Source of the DNA: Theobroma cacao
Lineage: Eukaryota; Streptophyta; Magnoliopsida; Malvales; Malvaceae
Reading direction: 5' to 3'
NCBI RefSeq assembly: GCF_000208745.1
Contig: NC_030854.1
Span: 23,943,467-24,007,466, forward strand
DNA length: 64,000 nt
In this document: positions 11,373-22,466 of the stretch, piece by piece
Layout: the number at the start of each line of letters is the position of its first letter
How positions within the stretch are numbered: position 1 is the stretch's first letter
Program-made: the position numbers and the translations under genes
Notes under the pieces: generated by a model
Told to the model about the DNA's origin: nothing
The model's input: the letters and a program-made list of their open reading frames with translations, nothing else
Database searches by the model: none

Positions 11373-13350
11373 TGTTGGGATTTAATGTGCAAGGATCTTC
11401 CTTTACCTTAATTTATAACTCTCCGAATGAGTAAGATTCGTTTTATTTATTTTGTAGATTGGAAAGGAGACAACTAATTTTTATATAATGAATCCCTAGT
11501 CCCACTCATCATAGGATTTAGGGTTTTCTACACAAGTTACACTATTAAGCCCACATATAAGATTGAAGTCTAGCTAACAATCTCCCACTTAACTTAGCCT
11601 GATTTAGATAAAAGGAAAAAATATATTAAAAGAAAATATAAGTTTGCACTTTAATTACTCGAGAAAATCTTACAATCTCCCACTTGAACTATAATATTTA
11701 AATTTAAAATTTGAAAATAACTTTTCTTAAAACTAAATTACATGCTAAAACAATTGAAAATTTTACAGGTTAAATTATAAAAAAATTGGTTTTGAGACTA
11801 CTCCAAATACCATTTGTAAAATAAAATTTGTATATAGAAAAATAATAGTAACTACATCTACAAAGATATAGCGCCAATTATAATCACATATATCACCTAA
11901 TCCTATCGACATGAACTCGACGTGGTAGTGTTGTAATGAACAAAAACACTTTGTTGATTATCTATTTCATGTTCATTTGTTGTATCCATTTGCTAGTCAT
12001 GTTATAATTTATTTATATAACTCAAGCTTGTAAGAAAAATACTTCATTCAATAAACCTGAATGTCTACCTTACATATCTCTAGATATATTTTATATGTCA
12101 AAGACATACCCTTAAGGCTATGAATTTATGCCCTATCTTATGCTTAAGGCTAACACATGTCCTTAAGTTTTCACATATTCAAAAATGCATACACACACGA
12201 ACAAACACTTTTTGATTGAATATCATTGAATAACCATTATAAGAAATAAATCCAGTTACATCATCAAGGATACGTTCCAAACAAAATTAAGCACAAAGCA
12301 TAAAGCAATGTCAAATCCTCTCACTAACCAAGTACATCAAAAGACTTCATAATAACCTTGTCATAAATCTGTTTCTTGAAAGTGACAGGGGTAGTCCCTT
12401 GGTCAAAGATCAACTATCATGTCATCATTTATAATATGCTTTATTGAAATGTCACCCTTTTTCAAAAATTTTTTAACTTTCAAAATATTTTAGCCCCATA
12501 TGTTTAGCCCTTATGATACTTTATTCTTGTTAGTGAATAAAACTGCTACAATGTTATCACAAAACAACTATATGGACTTAACAATATAGTTAACTACCGA
12601 CAACTCTTTAATGAGATTTCTTAACCAAATAACTTGTGTAGTTGTTCTAAGTGTACTACAAACTCTGCTTACATAATGGATGAGATCACAAGTGTTTGCT
12701 TTATATTTTTCAAGTTATGGCACCACTTCCCAACATAAAAAAAATGTATGGGAATGTGAACTTCCTTTTATCTAAATAGCTAGCAAAATAAGAATTTGTA
12801 CATATTAAGGTCTTCAACCTTTTTATAAACTAGCATATAATTCTTAATCCTCTTCAAATATCTAATTATTTTCTTTACAGTTTACTAATGATCTCTATTG
12901 AGATTAGATAAATATCTTTCTCAAAGACTCACTACTGAAGCAATGTTATGTCTCATGCACACTTGAGCATGCATCGGGCTTCTTACTGCACTAGTATAAG
13001 GCACTACTTTCATAAATTCCATCTCAACATCATTTAGAACATGGTGCCAAGTTCAATTTATCTAACACATGATATCAATGTACGTATGCACATTGAGAGA
13101 GTTTCAACAAGTGACGAGATCTATTTATATGGATTTCAATCCCAATGACATAGGATGCTTCCTTTAAAAAAAAAAAGCTTTCTAGAAAATAAATACTCAA
13201 TCTTTTGTAGTATGCCTAAACCATTACTAGCAAGTAAGAAATTATTAACATACAAAATAAGATAGACAAATTTATTTTCACTGATCTTGAGATATATGCA
13301 TTAGTCTACCTTGTTCTCTACAAAACCAAAAGAGGTGATCACTACACACA
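11373..13350 (-). mobile_element. Truncated Ty1/Copia element with one short LTR (copy 1)
   Basis: A 207-bp LTR (11373-11579) begins TGTTGGGATTT and ends TAGCTAACA. Next to it on the minus strand is the polypurine tract AAGTGGGAGATTG, the usual Copia 3' signature. Further up, minus-strand frames give Copia RNase H sequence (an SYLDKRKFTFPYIFF-like segment near 12770-12710 and a KHMGLKYFE-like end near 12480) and a reverse transcriptase piece containing YVNNFLLASN near 13245, where YVDD is the norm. The RT N-terminus, integrase, gag and 5' LTR are absent; the element stops just before the inverted repeat at 13370. Stops are frequent. Confidence 0.75.
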
Positions 13351-13369
13351 AGATGAACTTTACAGTTTT

Positions 13370-13719
13370 GGCTCCCCGTTGGGACCATGACATGCTCCCT
13401 TGATGTGGGATTCATGGCTCCCCATTAAGACTATGACATTCTGCACGATGTGGGATTAATGGCTTCCCATTGGGACCGTGACATCCTTAGCCCCTCCAAC
13501 AAGAACCCATTGTCCTTAATGGCAGATCACTAGTACCCCTAGAACTTGCTTTGATATCAACTGTCACAGTACCAATGGAGAGTCGTGAATCCCATATCGA
13601 AAAGGTTGTACTCTCCCATTAGGGAGCCATGAGGATATCACACTCCCAATAAGGAGCCATGAATCCCACATCAAGGGAGGATGTTATGGTTCCAATGAGA
13701 AGCCATGAATCTCATATCG
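13370..13719. repeat. Long inverted repeat (copy 1)
   Basis: A perfect 27-bp stem pairs 13395-13421 with 13653-13679, and weaker pairing extends outward and inward. The motif around GATGTGGGATTCATGGCTCC recurs several times in both orientations. The central part holds the phrase TTTGATATCAACTGTCACAG. It could be a non-autonomous element or a relic of LTR ends; I cannot classify it. Copy 2 has it at 54536-54872 with one mismatch in the main stem. Confidence 0.7.
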
Positions 13720-15174
13720 ATTGTGTTTTAGAGTATGACTAGACATTTAAGGTTCACACCATCTTCAATGTGAGATGGTTTTTATGATACAAAATTGTGA
13801 GGCTAGTGGGCCAAAGTGGACAACACTTTATAGGCTGGTGTGAATAGTGACATGTTTGTTTTATTTGATCATATTATGAGTTATAATATTATTGTTGCTT
13901 GATTTAGATAAAAAGTAAAAGTATATTAAATAATGTAAACTCAAACTTTTTATAAAAAAGTCAAAGATGATGTATTTTAACTTTCATGAAAGGTACAAAA
14001 TGCTGCTACAAGTCTACAGCTTTAGGCCTAAGTAGAAGACTTGTTACAACAAGGCAGCCTTATCAACAGCTCACACTATAGTTTTAATAATGTAAACTCA
14101 AACTTTGATTATTTAAAAAATCTAACAAAAAAAACTCTATTTATCAGTTTAAAGGCTAATTTTTTTGTGAACTTTCCCTTTAAAAGTTACACTATAGCGA
14201 ACTATATATGTCTATCGACCGGTAAATCAACAACTTTTTAATAGTTAAATCGAGGGAAGAATTCTTTTGAATACAAATTGAAAGTTTAAGAATTTTCTTT
14301 TAATATTTCAAATATTCAAGATGAATATGATATTCGATTGATGCAAATTAACCAAGAAACACTATACACATACGAGTGAAAAAGGTGTGTTTTTGGACAA
14401 ATTAAGATAAATGGAATGACTGCCTACAAGCCACACATGCTGGCGTATTAGACATCTCTAAGCAAAGTCTTGTGATTGAAGAAAGATGTGTGTTCCCAAT
14501 CAATTTGGCTGCAAGTAAATTGACAAGATTTATTTTATAATTTTCATTTTTGGATAAGGCCCAAGCCAAGGAAGCACAGATACCACACGTAACATGAGTA
14601 CGATACAATACAACTAACACGACATGGTAATGTTTAAAGATTAATATTTGATGCATTGACAGTGTATAGTTTTTATACATAGTCAGGCAATCAAATTTTA
14701 ACACTTATTTTGAAATAAATAAAATGTTGATAAGGTCTCAAAACGGTGTTAGGTTTTAATATCAACTTTTTATTTCTTTCAAAATAATACTTCATTAATG
14801 AAGTGTCAGAATTTGATAACTTAATAATATATAGAAACTATATATATATATATATTGTCAATACATCAAATATTTTCCTATGTTTAAGATAAGATACCAT
14901 ATGATATGATATAATAATAAATAAACATTTTTATATAATTTTTATATAAAAATATTTAATGTAAATGCAAAATTATACTTGTCATTCAAATATAATCAAT
15001 TTTTTCAAAAAAGCATTCTTGTCATTCAATTAGTTGTAATACGGTTGGATGGTTTTCAATCCTTCCAAATTCAACCCATTTGTAACCTACGCTTTAACGA
15101 TCCATGGACAGATAAACAAAACAACTTAATTAATTTGGGTTGGCCGTCACACAATGTACGTTGCAGATACGTAC
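13720..15174. other. Intron-like stretch with no recognisable gene (copy 1)
   Basis: AT-rich sequence with a short (TA)n run near 14840-14857. It corresponds to the 5' part of SSL intron 1. The minus-strand frame at 14402-14704 shows no known domain, and its end is shifted in copy 2, so I do not call a gene. Confidence 0.6.
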
Positions 15175-15407
15175 CTCAATCTGGAAGTGATTGTAAAATT
15201 GATCCACCGTTGTTCATTTTCTTGCCACCTGATGATCCGACCATCCGATATTCCTACATAGGGACCCTCACCAAGTAGGTCAAATGCCATACTTTCAGGT
15301 CCTATGGCACCCACAATTGGGACAACTTCCAGTTGCCAAAGTTTGCTGCTGGAAGGTTGTTCTACAATGGATTTCTTGAAGAACAGAGTGATATGATTGA
15401 CGGCTAT
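15175..15407 (-). pseudogene. Strictosidine synthase-like exon 1, 5'-truncated (copy 1)
   Basis: The minus strand encodes the start of an SSL six-bladed propeller: VVPIVGAIGPESMAFDLLGE, then a GPYVGISDGRIIRWQ-type stretch, ending at a GT donor (GAG|GTACGT) at 15175/15174, in phase 2 as in copy 2. The codon that is a stop in copy 2 (56485-56487) is an intact CAA here. The first codons, including the membrane anchor, were lost where the exon joins repeat segment C near 15403-15407. The joined sequence keeps an open frame from an ATG at about 15455, giving a chimeric N-terminus of about 16 residues drawn from the repeat. Exons 2 and 3 would lie left of the window. Confidence 0.82.
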
Positions 15408-15756
15408 TGAATGTTGAGGATCAACCTTTTCTGTCTTAGGGGTCGATCCTTCCAAAATAAATCACAATTTCTAACCTCTTTTGAACTACAACTTTGATCC
15501 AATCAAGAAGGAATCTATCCTCAATCACAAGTCCTTCTCACAAGCTCAAATCAATCCAATTATCAAATCTTATTGCATCACAAAAGGAGGATTGCAATCC
15601 AACCTATAATTAGTTAAATTGAGCACCAATTTCGAAAGTCAATCTAATTGCTCACCTATGTAGAGCTTTTACATAAACAAAGTTCAAGCCAAAGTTTGTT
15701 AAACAATGGAGTAGTGCCATAACCTCCACCACTTAGGGTATCAAGTAATGTGCCTC

Positions 15757-15853
15757 AGCACACGTCTAGCACCATAGCCTTTGCTAGATAACATTAATAA
15801 GCATGCGTCTTGCTTCAAAAAAAACAAGCATGTGTCTTAATCACTGCACATGT
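15757..15853. repeat. First part of the ~58-bp tandem array split by the LTR
   Basis: One and a half units of the motif TCTAGCACC..AGCC...CTAGATA..CAAGCATGTGTCT lie here, and the rest continues at 18612-18775 on the other side of the LTR. The intact array is at 59198-59455. Confidence 0.8.
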
Positions 15854-18611
15854 TGTCAAACCCTGTTCTATAAAATAATTACGACATCATTTACATGCTC
15901 AATAGAATGTTTGCATATTTAGGAAGTTCGAGGAATCGTTAAAAGATGATATTGCCCCTAATGGTACCATTAAGTCGATTAAGCCTCGAACTAGTTCAAA
16001 TAGGAATTTTAAGGTGAAATTAAGAGTTTCACAGTTCAAGGATGACTCAAAATGGTAATTCAGAGTTTGAGGATCAATTTGGAGTTAAACCGAAATTTTC
16101 ACTATCTAGGGGCAAAATGATCATTTGCCACTTGGGGACAAAATGAGAATTTTTAGAAAAGAATTTTTTGGCCCCATTTGACTTATTAGAGTATGATTTG
16201 AGTATTGGAGTATGATTTGAAGTTTAGAAGTGAAAAATTTTAATTTCGGTATAATTCGGAGTATAGGGACGAAATGGTAATTTTGCCACCTCGGGGGTAA
16301 ATCGGTAAATTTTCACCCCCGACACTTGTCAAGACTAAGGGATTTTATTCATCATGGAAATGGATAAACATGAGAAATGTGTGGTGGAGAATTAAAGAAT
16401 TAAAAGTCAAATATTTAAAATTTGAACCAATAAGGAAATGCCATGTGTCATGTTTTTATTATTTTATTATTTCTTTATAAAAAGGCAAAAAANNNNNNNN
16501 NNNNNNNNNNNNNNNNNNNNNNNNNNNNNNNNNNNNNNNNNNNNNNNNNNNNNNNNNNNNNNNNNNNNNNNNNNNNNNNNNNNNNNNNNNNNNNNNNNNN
16601 NNNNNNNNNNNNNNNNNNNNNNNNNNNNNNNNNNNNNNNNNNNNNNNNNNNNNNNNNNNNNNNNNNNNNNNNNNNNNNNNNNNNNNNNNNNNNNNNNNNN
16701 NNNNNNNNNNNNNNNNNNNNNNNNNNNNNNNNNNNNNNNNNNNNNNNNNNNNNNNNNNNNNNNNNNNNNNNNNNNNNNNNNNNNNNNNNNNNNNNNNNNN
16801 NNNNNNNNNNNNNNNNNNNNNNNNNNNNNNNNNNNNNNNNNNNNNNNNNNNNNNNNNNNNNNNNNNNNNNNNNNNNNNNNNNNNNNNNNNNNNNNNNNNN
16901 NNNNNNNNNNNNNNNNNNNNNAGGAAAAATCACGGAGTTAGTGTACCATTGTTGGCCGAAAGTTCCAAGAAGAAAAGTGAAGATAAATTTTGCCTAATTG
17001 TGTGTTAATTAGTTGTGCTTGGTGAATTGAGGGATTGGAAAAGAAATGGAGCAAGTTGGAGTGAAATTGGACGCATTGGCCAATTTATCGGATGAAAAAT
17101 TGACTTAGGCCAATATCGGGTCTAGATGGCTACCCGTGCATTTTCATTTCATATCATGCATATATATCGAGCCTGAAATAGCTTATGACTATTAGACACA
17201 ATTTAATTAGAATATGTGTCATGGATTATAGCTAGGTGGTGAGCCATAGGATACGGGTAAAGGACTGTACCCGCAGACTGAAAATAGGAGTATTTGTACT
17301 CCTAATAGTGTGAGTGAACTTATTATCATCTTAATTATCTAGAGTAGTTTTATACAGTTATGTGATTTTATAGAAAATGGGTTTAAATGGTAAATTGTTA
17401 TGTTTTAGGAGAAATTATGATTTTATAAAATGATTTTATAAATTTTCTGGAAAATTGAATACTGGTTTTGAAAATAAAGTAATTGGAGACTGCCTGCTTG
17501 TGTTATAAATTGTGTTTTAAATTATATGGCTTATAGCAATATGTGAGCATGAATGGCAAAGTTGGTATTTGTATAAGAATTATATATACTATGTATTCAG
17601 CCTTGAGAGGCTAGATTTCGATAAATTGCCATGTCATGCAGATAAGGATTTTATAAATCAGGTGGTAGATAAAATAAAGATTAGCTACTGCAGTGGCGGG
17701 GTTCTATGGACCAGCCTATTAGAGGGGCACGGTAAACTCCTTTATATTCTCACTTCGATCGTAGAGGCGCGTAGGATATCTCTTGAGGTGGGCTTTTTGA
17801 GTGCACTTCACGTTAACCACCACGTGAAGTGAGACTCAGTCAACGCCAAAGAACGGCTGTTTTTTTTTCAAAATAAAACAAGTTTTATGATTATATAAAA
17901 TTTTTCACAGCCTTGGCGGACTCGGTTGGATACCCTTGGTCCAGGTGTCCCTCAGTACAAGATTTGGCATGAGCCAAGTTTTGAAAAATTCACGAGCCAT
18001 ATTGATTATTTGGTTGAAATGAATATTCGTGTTGTGAAAAATTTGCTGAAATGAATTATTTTTAATTGTCTCCCTTTACTCATCTTTAGATAGTTTAGAT
18101 GGTGTCTGTTTACTCACTGGGATTCTGTAATCATAATCTCACCCCTCTTCCTATCTATTTTTCAGGTTCAGGACAGTTTGTTGATAGTTGATTAAGACGA
18201 GAATTAATCTTGGAGTAGCATCCTAGAAAGTAAAGGTTCGTAGCCCTACACCTTCTTGGTCAGTTGGGGGCCTACGTGTCACTGTAAAAGAAATTTTATA
18301 CTTCAGTTATCTGATTTAAAGTATGTATGAACATATTTATCTTTTACACTATGTTTTTGGAGGGTTTCGGTATTTTTGAAGAAAAATGACGAAAATGCCC
18401 CTGTGAGCTAGAAAATAATATTTTATTGTTTTGATTTGAAAATGACTTATGATTTCTTGAAATGCGAGATTTAATAACTGTCGCTCACCGGGGAGATGCA
18501 AAAGCTGATGCTAAGCCTTGCGGGGTTTCGATCGGCATTTGGGGTAATGAGTGTCTATCGGGACATCACGACGGTTGTCATGGGCCCGATGGGGAGTTTC
18601 GGGTCGTGACA
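15854..18611 (+). mobile_element. Solo LTR, Ty3/gypsy-like, 2.76 kb, private to copy 1
   Basis: The element starts TGTCAAACCC and ends GGGTCGTGACA, with complementary TGTCA/TGACA termini. It is flanked by a perfect 5-bp duplication CATGT (15849-15853 and 18612-18616). Copy 2 has an uninterrupted array at the same place, which confirms the insertion. No internal retroviral domains are visible; a 429-base run of N (16493-16921) hides part of it. The frame at 17569-17832 lies inside the LTR and I do not regard it as a gene. Confidence 0.88.
16493..16921. other. Assembly gap, 429 N
   Basis: Run of N inside the solo LTR. Open frames through it are artefacts. Confidence 1.
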
Positions 18612-18775
18612 CATGTCTAGCACTAAGCTTTACTAGATAGGCACAACAAGCATGTGTCTTACTCATTACACATGTCTAGCACCAAGCCTTGTTAAATAGG
18701 CATCATAAGCATGTGTCTCACCACCACACATGTCGAACACCAAGCCTTGTTAGATAGACATCACAAGCATGTATT
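18612..18775. repeat. Remainder of the ~58-bp tandem array
   Basis: About three units of CATGTCTAGCAC..AAGC.TTGTTAGATAG..AT..CAAGCATGT in direct orientation, continuing the array interrupted by the LTR. Confidence 0.85.
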
Positions 18776-20025
18776 ATATCCCATATTTTTAGTATATGCA
18801 TATAGTATTTTAATAATGGTGATGTGGACTTAAGGTATTTTTGTCTTTTCCTTAATGAGCATTACCAAATATTTAGCAACCAAATTTTCAAGGTTTAGGC
18901 CCTCTAAAACTATTTTTTATTTTATTAGATAATTTGGAAAGTAAAAAGAGAGTGCGAAAATATGTGGAAAAAATTAGGGTTTCCTCATTAGGGGTAAAAT
19001 AGTAATTTTGTAAGAAAGATCTTTTTTACCATTTGACCTAGTCAAGCTTTTTCCAGAAGCTTACATCTTGTCTTCCTTCACAAGTCCAAAGCTTTTAAAT
19101 GAATTTCAAGTGGGAGAACCTAAAGGCAATTAAACCAAAAGCATTTTGGTTATTGACCTCAAAACAAAGTAAATAAGGCAATTTTTGGTTATTTACCCCA
19201 AAACAAAGGAAGGAAAACATTTTTGGTTATTTATCCCAAAAAAAAGAAAAAAGAATAAAGCTTCCCTAGGAAGCTTTATGCTTTTTCTTTCATTTTCTAC
19301 ATGGCCAACCACCCAAAAAGACTTATTAGTCAAATAAAATATGAAAGGAATCTTGGACTTTTCAGTGATAAAGGTCTCTGAAAAGCTTTACATCTGTTTT
19401 CCTTTCTTCATGGCCAACCACCCAAGCTTTCTCTATAAAGTCCTTTTTTTTCTTTTCCTTTCTTCTCTTAGATCCAACTTTCTTTCTTCCTTTTTCTTCT
19501 TTTTTCTACTAGTGAGACTACATACCTTAATCCTTCAATTTTTGGTGCTAACTAAGATGAGATTCAAGCTCTCAAACCTTCAAATATGTGGTTTTGAATT
19601 TATGAATTTGTGTCTCTAATTTTCAGCATATCATTTTTATATAAATGTTAAGTTTTGGTTTTTCAACACCAAGCCTAATTCACCAATATAAAGAAACCTT
19701 AAATTTAAGTAGTTAGTTTAATGGGTTTGTGAATTAGACCAGAATTTTAGGTTAAATGTTAGCTTAGAATGTAATTTAGCTAGTGCATAGTTATTAGAAT
19801 TATTATTTTTGAATTTTTAATATATATTTGAGGTTATTATTAGTTATTGGTAGTTATAGGTTCTATTAATTTTGTAAGGTGGCATCAAAAAGGTGAGTGA
19901 ACTTGCATCCAAATGTTTTGATGAAATACGTACAATGTTTAACGTATGTTTGTGTTCAAACATTTAAAAAATATGCAAGGGAACAAGCTCTTAATGTTTG
20001 ATATGTTTATGTTGTAAAATGCATA

Positions 20026-21309
20026 TTTTTGACCTTTCAATAAATGTCAATCACTTTTTGGCAAATTCTGTAGTAAGGTCATTATTTTTAACTTTACTGT
20101 AAGGTCAATTAATAAAGACCATCCAATTTATGAGATTAAATTGCAACTATTGATTTAAAACCCATAAAGAAATCGGTAAACAAATTCAAGCAATAAACAA
20201 AAAATCCTCCCTTTGAAGGAGACTCATTTTATGCCTTATTAATAGAAACCGTTTACTTGCATTGCTTTTATTCAATGGTTAAAATTTCATATTATAAATA
20301 GGATTGTCACTATAATAAATCAAAAAGTCACAATTAAAAAGTCTAATAACAAAAATAAAAACACATGTAATTGAAAGTTGTAATTAAAAAGCCTACACAT
20401 AAAGTTTTTAAAAGTTATGATTAAAAATCCTTAACGTAAAGCAATAAAAATTTATATAAAACCTTGTAAAGGTAGAATAACTAAATTTAAAATCTTAACA
20501 TAAATGTGTAAGAGTTAACGTAACAAATAAATTAAGAAAAAATCTAATTTTAATGAAAAAATAATTTAAATTGTGTTCTCAAGCAAAAAGTGTTTAACGA
20601 TATAAAAATTTTAATTTTTAAATAAAGAATAATAAGGATAAAAATAATTATAGTTCAAAATTGCCATAAAAAAGCCTTGACATAAAACCATGAGAATTGA
20701 CGTAAAAACTTATAAAGGTGAAATAACTAAATTTAAAATCTTAACTTAAATGTGTGACAGTTAACGTAACAAGTTAATTAAGTAAAAAAAATCTAATTTT
20801 GGTGAAAAACAAGCATTTAAATTTATATTCTCAAATTAAAAGTGTTTAACGATATACAAATTTTAATTTTAAATAAAAAATAAAAAAAATAAAAAAAATT
20901 ATAGCTCAAAATTTACATAAGAAAGCCTTAACGTAAAAACTTATAAAAGAGGAATAAATCAATTTTAAATTTTAACATAAATGCCTGAGAGTTAACATTA
21001 CAAGTCAATTAAATAAAAAAATATAATTTTAATGAACTAACCAACATCCGTAATTGCATGACCTAAAAAAACTTGCCAGCCGAACGCAATGTGACACAAG
21101 TAGGCTACACAATCGACTGCCAAGCATACCTATCAAATGAGTGATCCCTAGCTAAGTCATGTATATGAAAACCAAAAACATGAGATTTAAAAATGTGAGT
21201 ATAACTCAGTGAGTGAATATTGTAATGGAACACGCTAAACATGGTTCGATACTAAAAAAATACCTTTCATTGCAAACCATGCACTTTGCTTTAAAAGCAA
21301 AATCATGAT
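20026..21309. repeat. Repeat segment B (copy 1) with ~240-bp tandem repeats
   Basis: This segment aligns with 57162-58509. Inside, an AT-rich unit recurs three times: anchors such as AAAGGTAGAATAACTAAA lie near 20467, 20714 and 20944, and GTGTTTAACGATAT recurs at similar spacing. No coding sequence is visible. The last ~20 bases (AATCATGA) match the start of the spacer that follows B in copy 2, and the sequence then switches to the GC-rich 5S spacer. Confidence 0.85.
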
Positions 21310-21407
21310 GCCCCCCGCCGAGCCAAACCCGCTGTTCTCGGTGCCCCCGCCCCAGCTCCCCCGCGATCGGTGGGAGAACAGACAATTCAAAAGCCAACAA
21401 AAAAAAA
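21310..21407. other. GC-rich 5S spacer-like sequence
   Basis: A run rich in CCCCCGCC and CCCCAGCTCCCC abruptly follows AT-rich segment B and ends in the T-run terminator of the 5S sequence. Base composition differs sharply from all neighbours. Confidence 0.6.
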
Positions 21408-21525
21408 GGGTGCAACACGAGGACTTCACAGGAGGTTACCTATCCTAGTACTACTCTTGCCCAAGTATGCTTAACTGCGGAGTTCAAATGGGATCCGATG
21501 CATTAGTGCTGGTGTGCTTCCACTC
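21408..21525 (-). rRNA. 5S rRNA gene-like sequence, probably a decayed copy
   Basis: The minus strand matches plant 5S rRNA over about 118 bases, from CCAGCACTAATGCA through GGATCCCAT, GAACTCCGCAGTTAAGCATA and AGAGTAGTACTAGGAT to GAAGTCCTCGTGTTGCACCC. It is followed on that strand by a T run (21399-21407 on +), a Pol III terminator. Compared with the plant consensus as I remember it, about ten positions differ, most of them C-to-T or G-to-A, including two in the internal A box, and the first ~12 bases are poorly conserved. This fits a methylated, silenced copy. GC-rich spacer-like sequence flanks both sides, and a 100-N gap follows at 21575. It could be the edge of a larger 5S array. Confidence 0.85.
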
Positions 21526-21574
21526 GTCATGTCCTGCGCCAACAATGCAAAAGACCCCTCCCCGGCCCTGCCAC

Positions 21575-21674
21575 NNNNNNNNNNNNNNNNNNNNNNNNNN
21601 NNNNNNNNNNNNNNNNNNNNNNNNNNNNNNNNNNNNNNNNNNNNNNNNNNNNNNNNNNNNNNNNNNNNNNNNNN
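21575..21674. other. Assembly gap, exactly 100 N
   Basis: A 100-N run is a common placeholder for a gap of unknown size. The order and distance of the sequences on its two sides are therefore not proven. Confidence 1.
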
Positions 21675-22274
21675 CCCTCCAACCCTGCTGGCGGAGTCCT
21701 AAAACTCCACTGTCAATGTATAGGGTAAATTTTCCATATATATATTTGCTTAGAACAGTCAGATAATTTTTGTACATTATGATTTATCTTGCAGATTAAG
21801 TTATCATAACTTTTAAACAACCTATGCTTCTTGATGTTGTTCATTGCTAATATTTTAAACTTGAAACTCTACTAGCATAAACAATGCCTTCAGTGTCAGA
21901 TCATTTCGTATTACAAAGAAATCAAAAACTTGACTACTATGGGCTGGGAGGGTTTTGCAATTGATAATTCTGTTTGCTAACTTGTTGGCGAGTAAAGATT
22001 TGTAAATATTATAGACATCTTTTTCTTTTTTCTTGACTGTTAAAGATACCAAAGTTTAGCTTATATGCAAAAACATGGTGGCAAATGAAAGTTTAGGAGT
22101 TCTGCTAAAGTACTGTTTTAAAACTCATTTCTTTCTTAAATACTGCATCCTTCTCAAGAAAGAGATCTTTGGAGCTTCTCAAGCTTCCTCACTGATATGA
22201 CTGTTATAAATCAATATAGAGTTAATCTACAGTCGGTTGATTACGTTTATATTTTTCGTTTCTTTTTCTTGCAG
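21675..22274. other. No gene seen; probable NOL10-like intron
   Basis: AT-rich sequence ending in a polypyrimidine tract and TTGCAG acceptor at 22274. I could not find an upstream NOL10 exon. Confidence 0.5.
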
Positions 22275-22466
22275 ATGAAGAGAAAATTACCCAAGGTTAA
22301 GGTTAATCAAGATCTTGCAGAGCGAATCTTGGAGAATGAAGAAGCTGAAAATGAAAAGAAAGACAATGATGGTAATGAGAGTAAGAAAACTTCGAAGAGG
22401 AAGAAAATTGCACTTAGCACTGAGATATTTAAAGATGATCGATTTACCCAAATGTTTGAAAATAAG
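22275..22466 (+). pseudogene. NOL10: NOL10/ENP2-like exon (isolated fragment)
   Basis: A 64-codon exon bounded by TTGCAG and AAG|GTATGA. It encodes a lysine/glutamate-rich stretch: MKRKLPKVKVNQDLAERILE near the start, then a charged NEEAENEKK region, then LSTEIFKDDRFTQMFENK. The last part matches the conserved segment of NOL10/Enp2 that follows the WD40 propeller (FKDxRFxxMFENxDFxVDE). NOL10 is a nucleolar protein of the small-subunit processome. The next exon, which should begin with the DF.VDE segment, is not found before the neighbouring EMG1 start at 22844, and no WD40 exon is found upstream, so this looks like a remnant. An unusual exon order or the nearby gap could hide the rest. Confidence 0.72.

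Larger units (their letters stand above)
1..15407. repeat. Large duplicated block, copy 1 (A)
   Basis: This block aligns almost line by line with 41179-56559, with a few mismatches and short indels per hundred bases by eye. The left end is cut by the window edge, so the true left boundary is unknown. The right end is a junction inside SSL exon 1 at 15403-15407, where a short GCTAT shared by both partners lies at the breakpoint. The block holds a LINE, two solo LTRs nested in it, a truncated Copia element, an inverted repeat and the 3' part of SSL exon 1, in the same order as copy 2. Because both copies share the nested insertions, the duplication came after them. Confidence 0.93.
15403..20024. 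repeat. Repeat segment C (copy 1), interrupted by a solo LTR
   Basis: Apart from the LTR at 15854-18611, this segment aligns with 58844-60697. It begins within the last unit of the ~72-bp array that is complete in copy 2 (58641-58905), runs through the ~58-bp CATGTCTAGCAC array, and ends at about 20024. The composition and the phrase ATGGCCAACCACCC suggest the LTR or leader of a gypsy-type retroelement, but I find no ends or coding domains to prove it. The frame at 19341-19619 recurs in copy 2 but is leucine/phenylalanine-rich chance sequence from a T-rich tract. Confidence 0.75.

Noticed and set aside
14402..14704. 100-codon minus-strand frame
   Set aside because: There is no recognisable motif, the end is shifted in copy 2, and it lies in SSL intron 1.
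16438..16997. Three long open frames
   Set aside because: They run through 429 N bases and are artefacts of the gap.
19341..19619. Conserved Leu/Phe-rich frame, also at 60018-60242
   Set aside because: It arises from a T-rich tract of a repeat present in both copies; the length differs and there is no domain.
21467..21777. Overlapping open frames near the 5S sequence
   Set aside because: They cross the 100-N gap and overlap 5S rDNA.
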